Of a DNA stretch of 64,000 bases, positions 63,937-64,000 are shown piece after piece. The translations under genes were made by a program, and so were the position numbers. The notes below the pieces were generated by a model, which was not told where the DNA came from, did not search any database, and worked only from the letters and a program-made list of their open reading frames with translations. Position 1 is the first letter of the stretch. Every line of letters begins with the position of its first letter. The DNA lies in contig OZ017803.1 in NCBI GenBank assembly GCA_963969395.1, forward strand, positions 3,596,001 to 3,660,000. Direction: 5' to 3'. Source of the DNA: Pseudoscleropodium purum (lineage: Eukaryota > Streptophyta > Bryopsida > Hypnales > Brachytheciaceae).

Positions 63937-64000
63937 TAGATTGCTAGATTGAGTTCTTCACACATGTTTCCCAGTTGACATACATATGGGCACACAATAT

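Noticed and set aside
1..64000. CRISPR array, operon-like defence system or prophage
   Set aside because: The genes are intron-containing plant genes, and the tandem repeats seen have only two or three units without CRISPR-like spacers.

Overview
The window reads as nuclear DNA of a land plant. It is AT-rich, full of degenerate transposable elements, and carries three intact intron-containing genes with clear plant orthologues: a phosphoinositide-specific phospholipase C, a plastid-type pyruvate dehydrogenase E1-beta, and an interferon-related developmental regulator (IFRD) homologue. Long TE-packed intergenic DNA and old, decayed elements would fit a gymnosperm, but this is inference and the species is not determined.

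Layout. 0-1.1 kb: decayed coding remnant. 2.7-4.5 kb: small repeats. 5.4-10.5 kb: PI-PLC gene (minus strand, nine coding exons, 633 aa predicted, one GC-AG intron). 11-25.4 kb: gene-free AT-rich DNA with a large foldback element (15.7-16.8 kb), a dispersed repeat family with short direct termini, and members of a second dispersed family. 25.45-35.24 kb: an old Ty1/copia element with 177-178 bp LTRs, split by a nested insertion of about 4.3 kb. 35.9-36.6 kb: protein kinase pseudogene. 36.95-37.1 kb: a 160 bp MITE. 37.95-42.89 kb: a complete but dead pogo-like DNA transposon with 20 bp TIRs, TA target duplication and a DDE_1 transposase pseudogene; inside it sits a 618 bp solo LTR with a perfect 5 bp target duplication and an array of heat-shock-element motifs upstream of a TATA box. 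44.7-49.6 kb: IFRD gene (plus strand, thirteen coding exons, 443 aa predicted). 52.9-55.1 kb: PDH E1-beta gene (minus strand, four coding exons, 415 aa predicted). 56.8-59.0 kb: an inverted, intron-retaining, internally deleted duplicate of that gene, itself hit by a 211 bp CACTA-type MITE. 61.1-63.1 kb: a long decayed coding region of unknown family. 63.55-63.94 kb: a 389 bp TA-flanked MITE.

The three intact genes are independent housekeeping or signalling loci, not an operon or pathway cluster. I see no sign of a bacterial-style defence or biosynthetic system. The most notable features are the heat-shock-element LTR, the reconstructable nesting of transposons, the inverted PDH duplicate, and a repeat family with 20 bp direct termini whose class I cannot assign. 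Exon boundaries were derived by hand from reading frame, splice consensus and family conservation; each phase was checked arithmetically.
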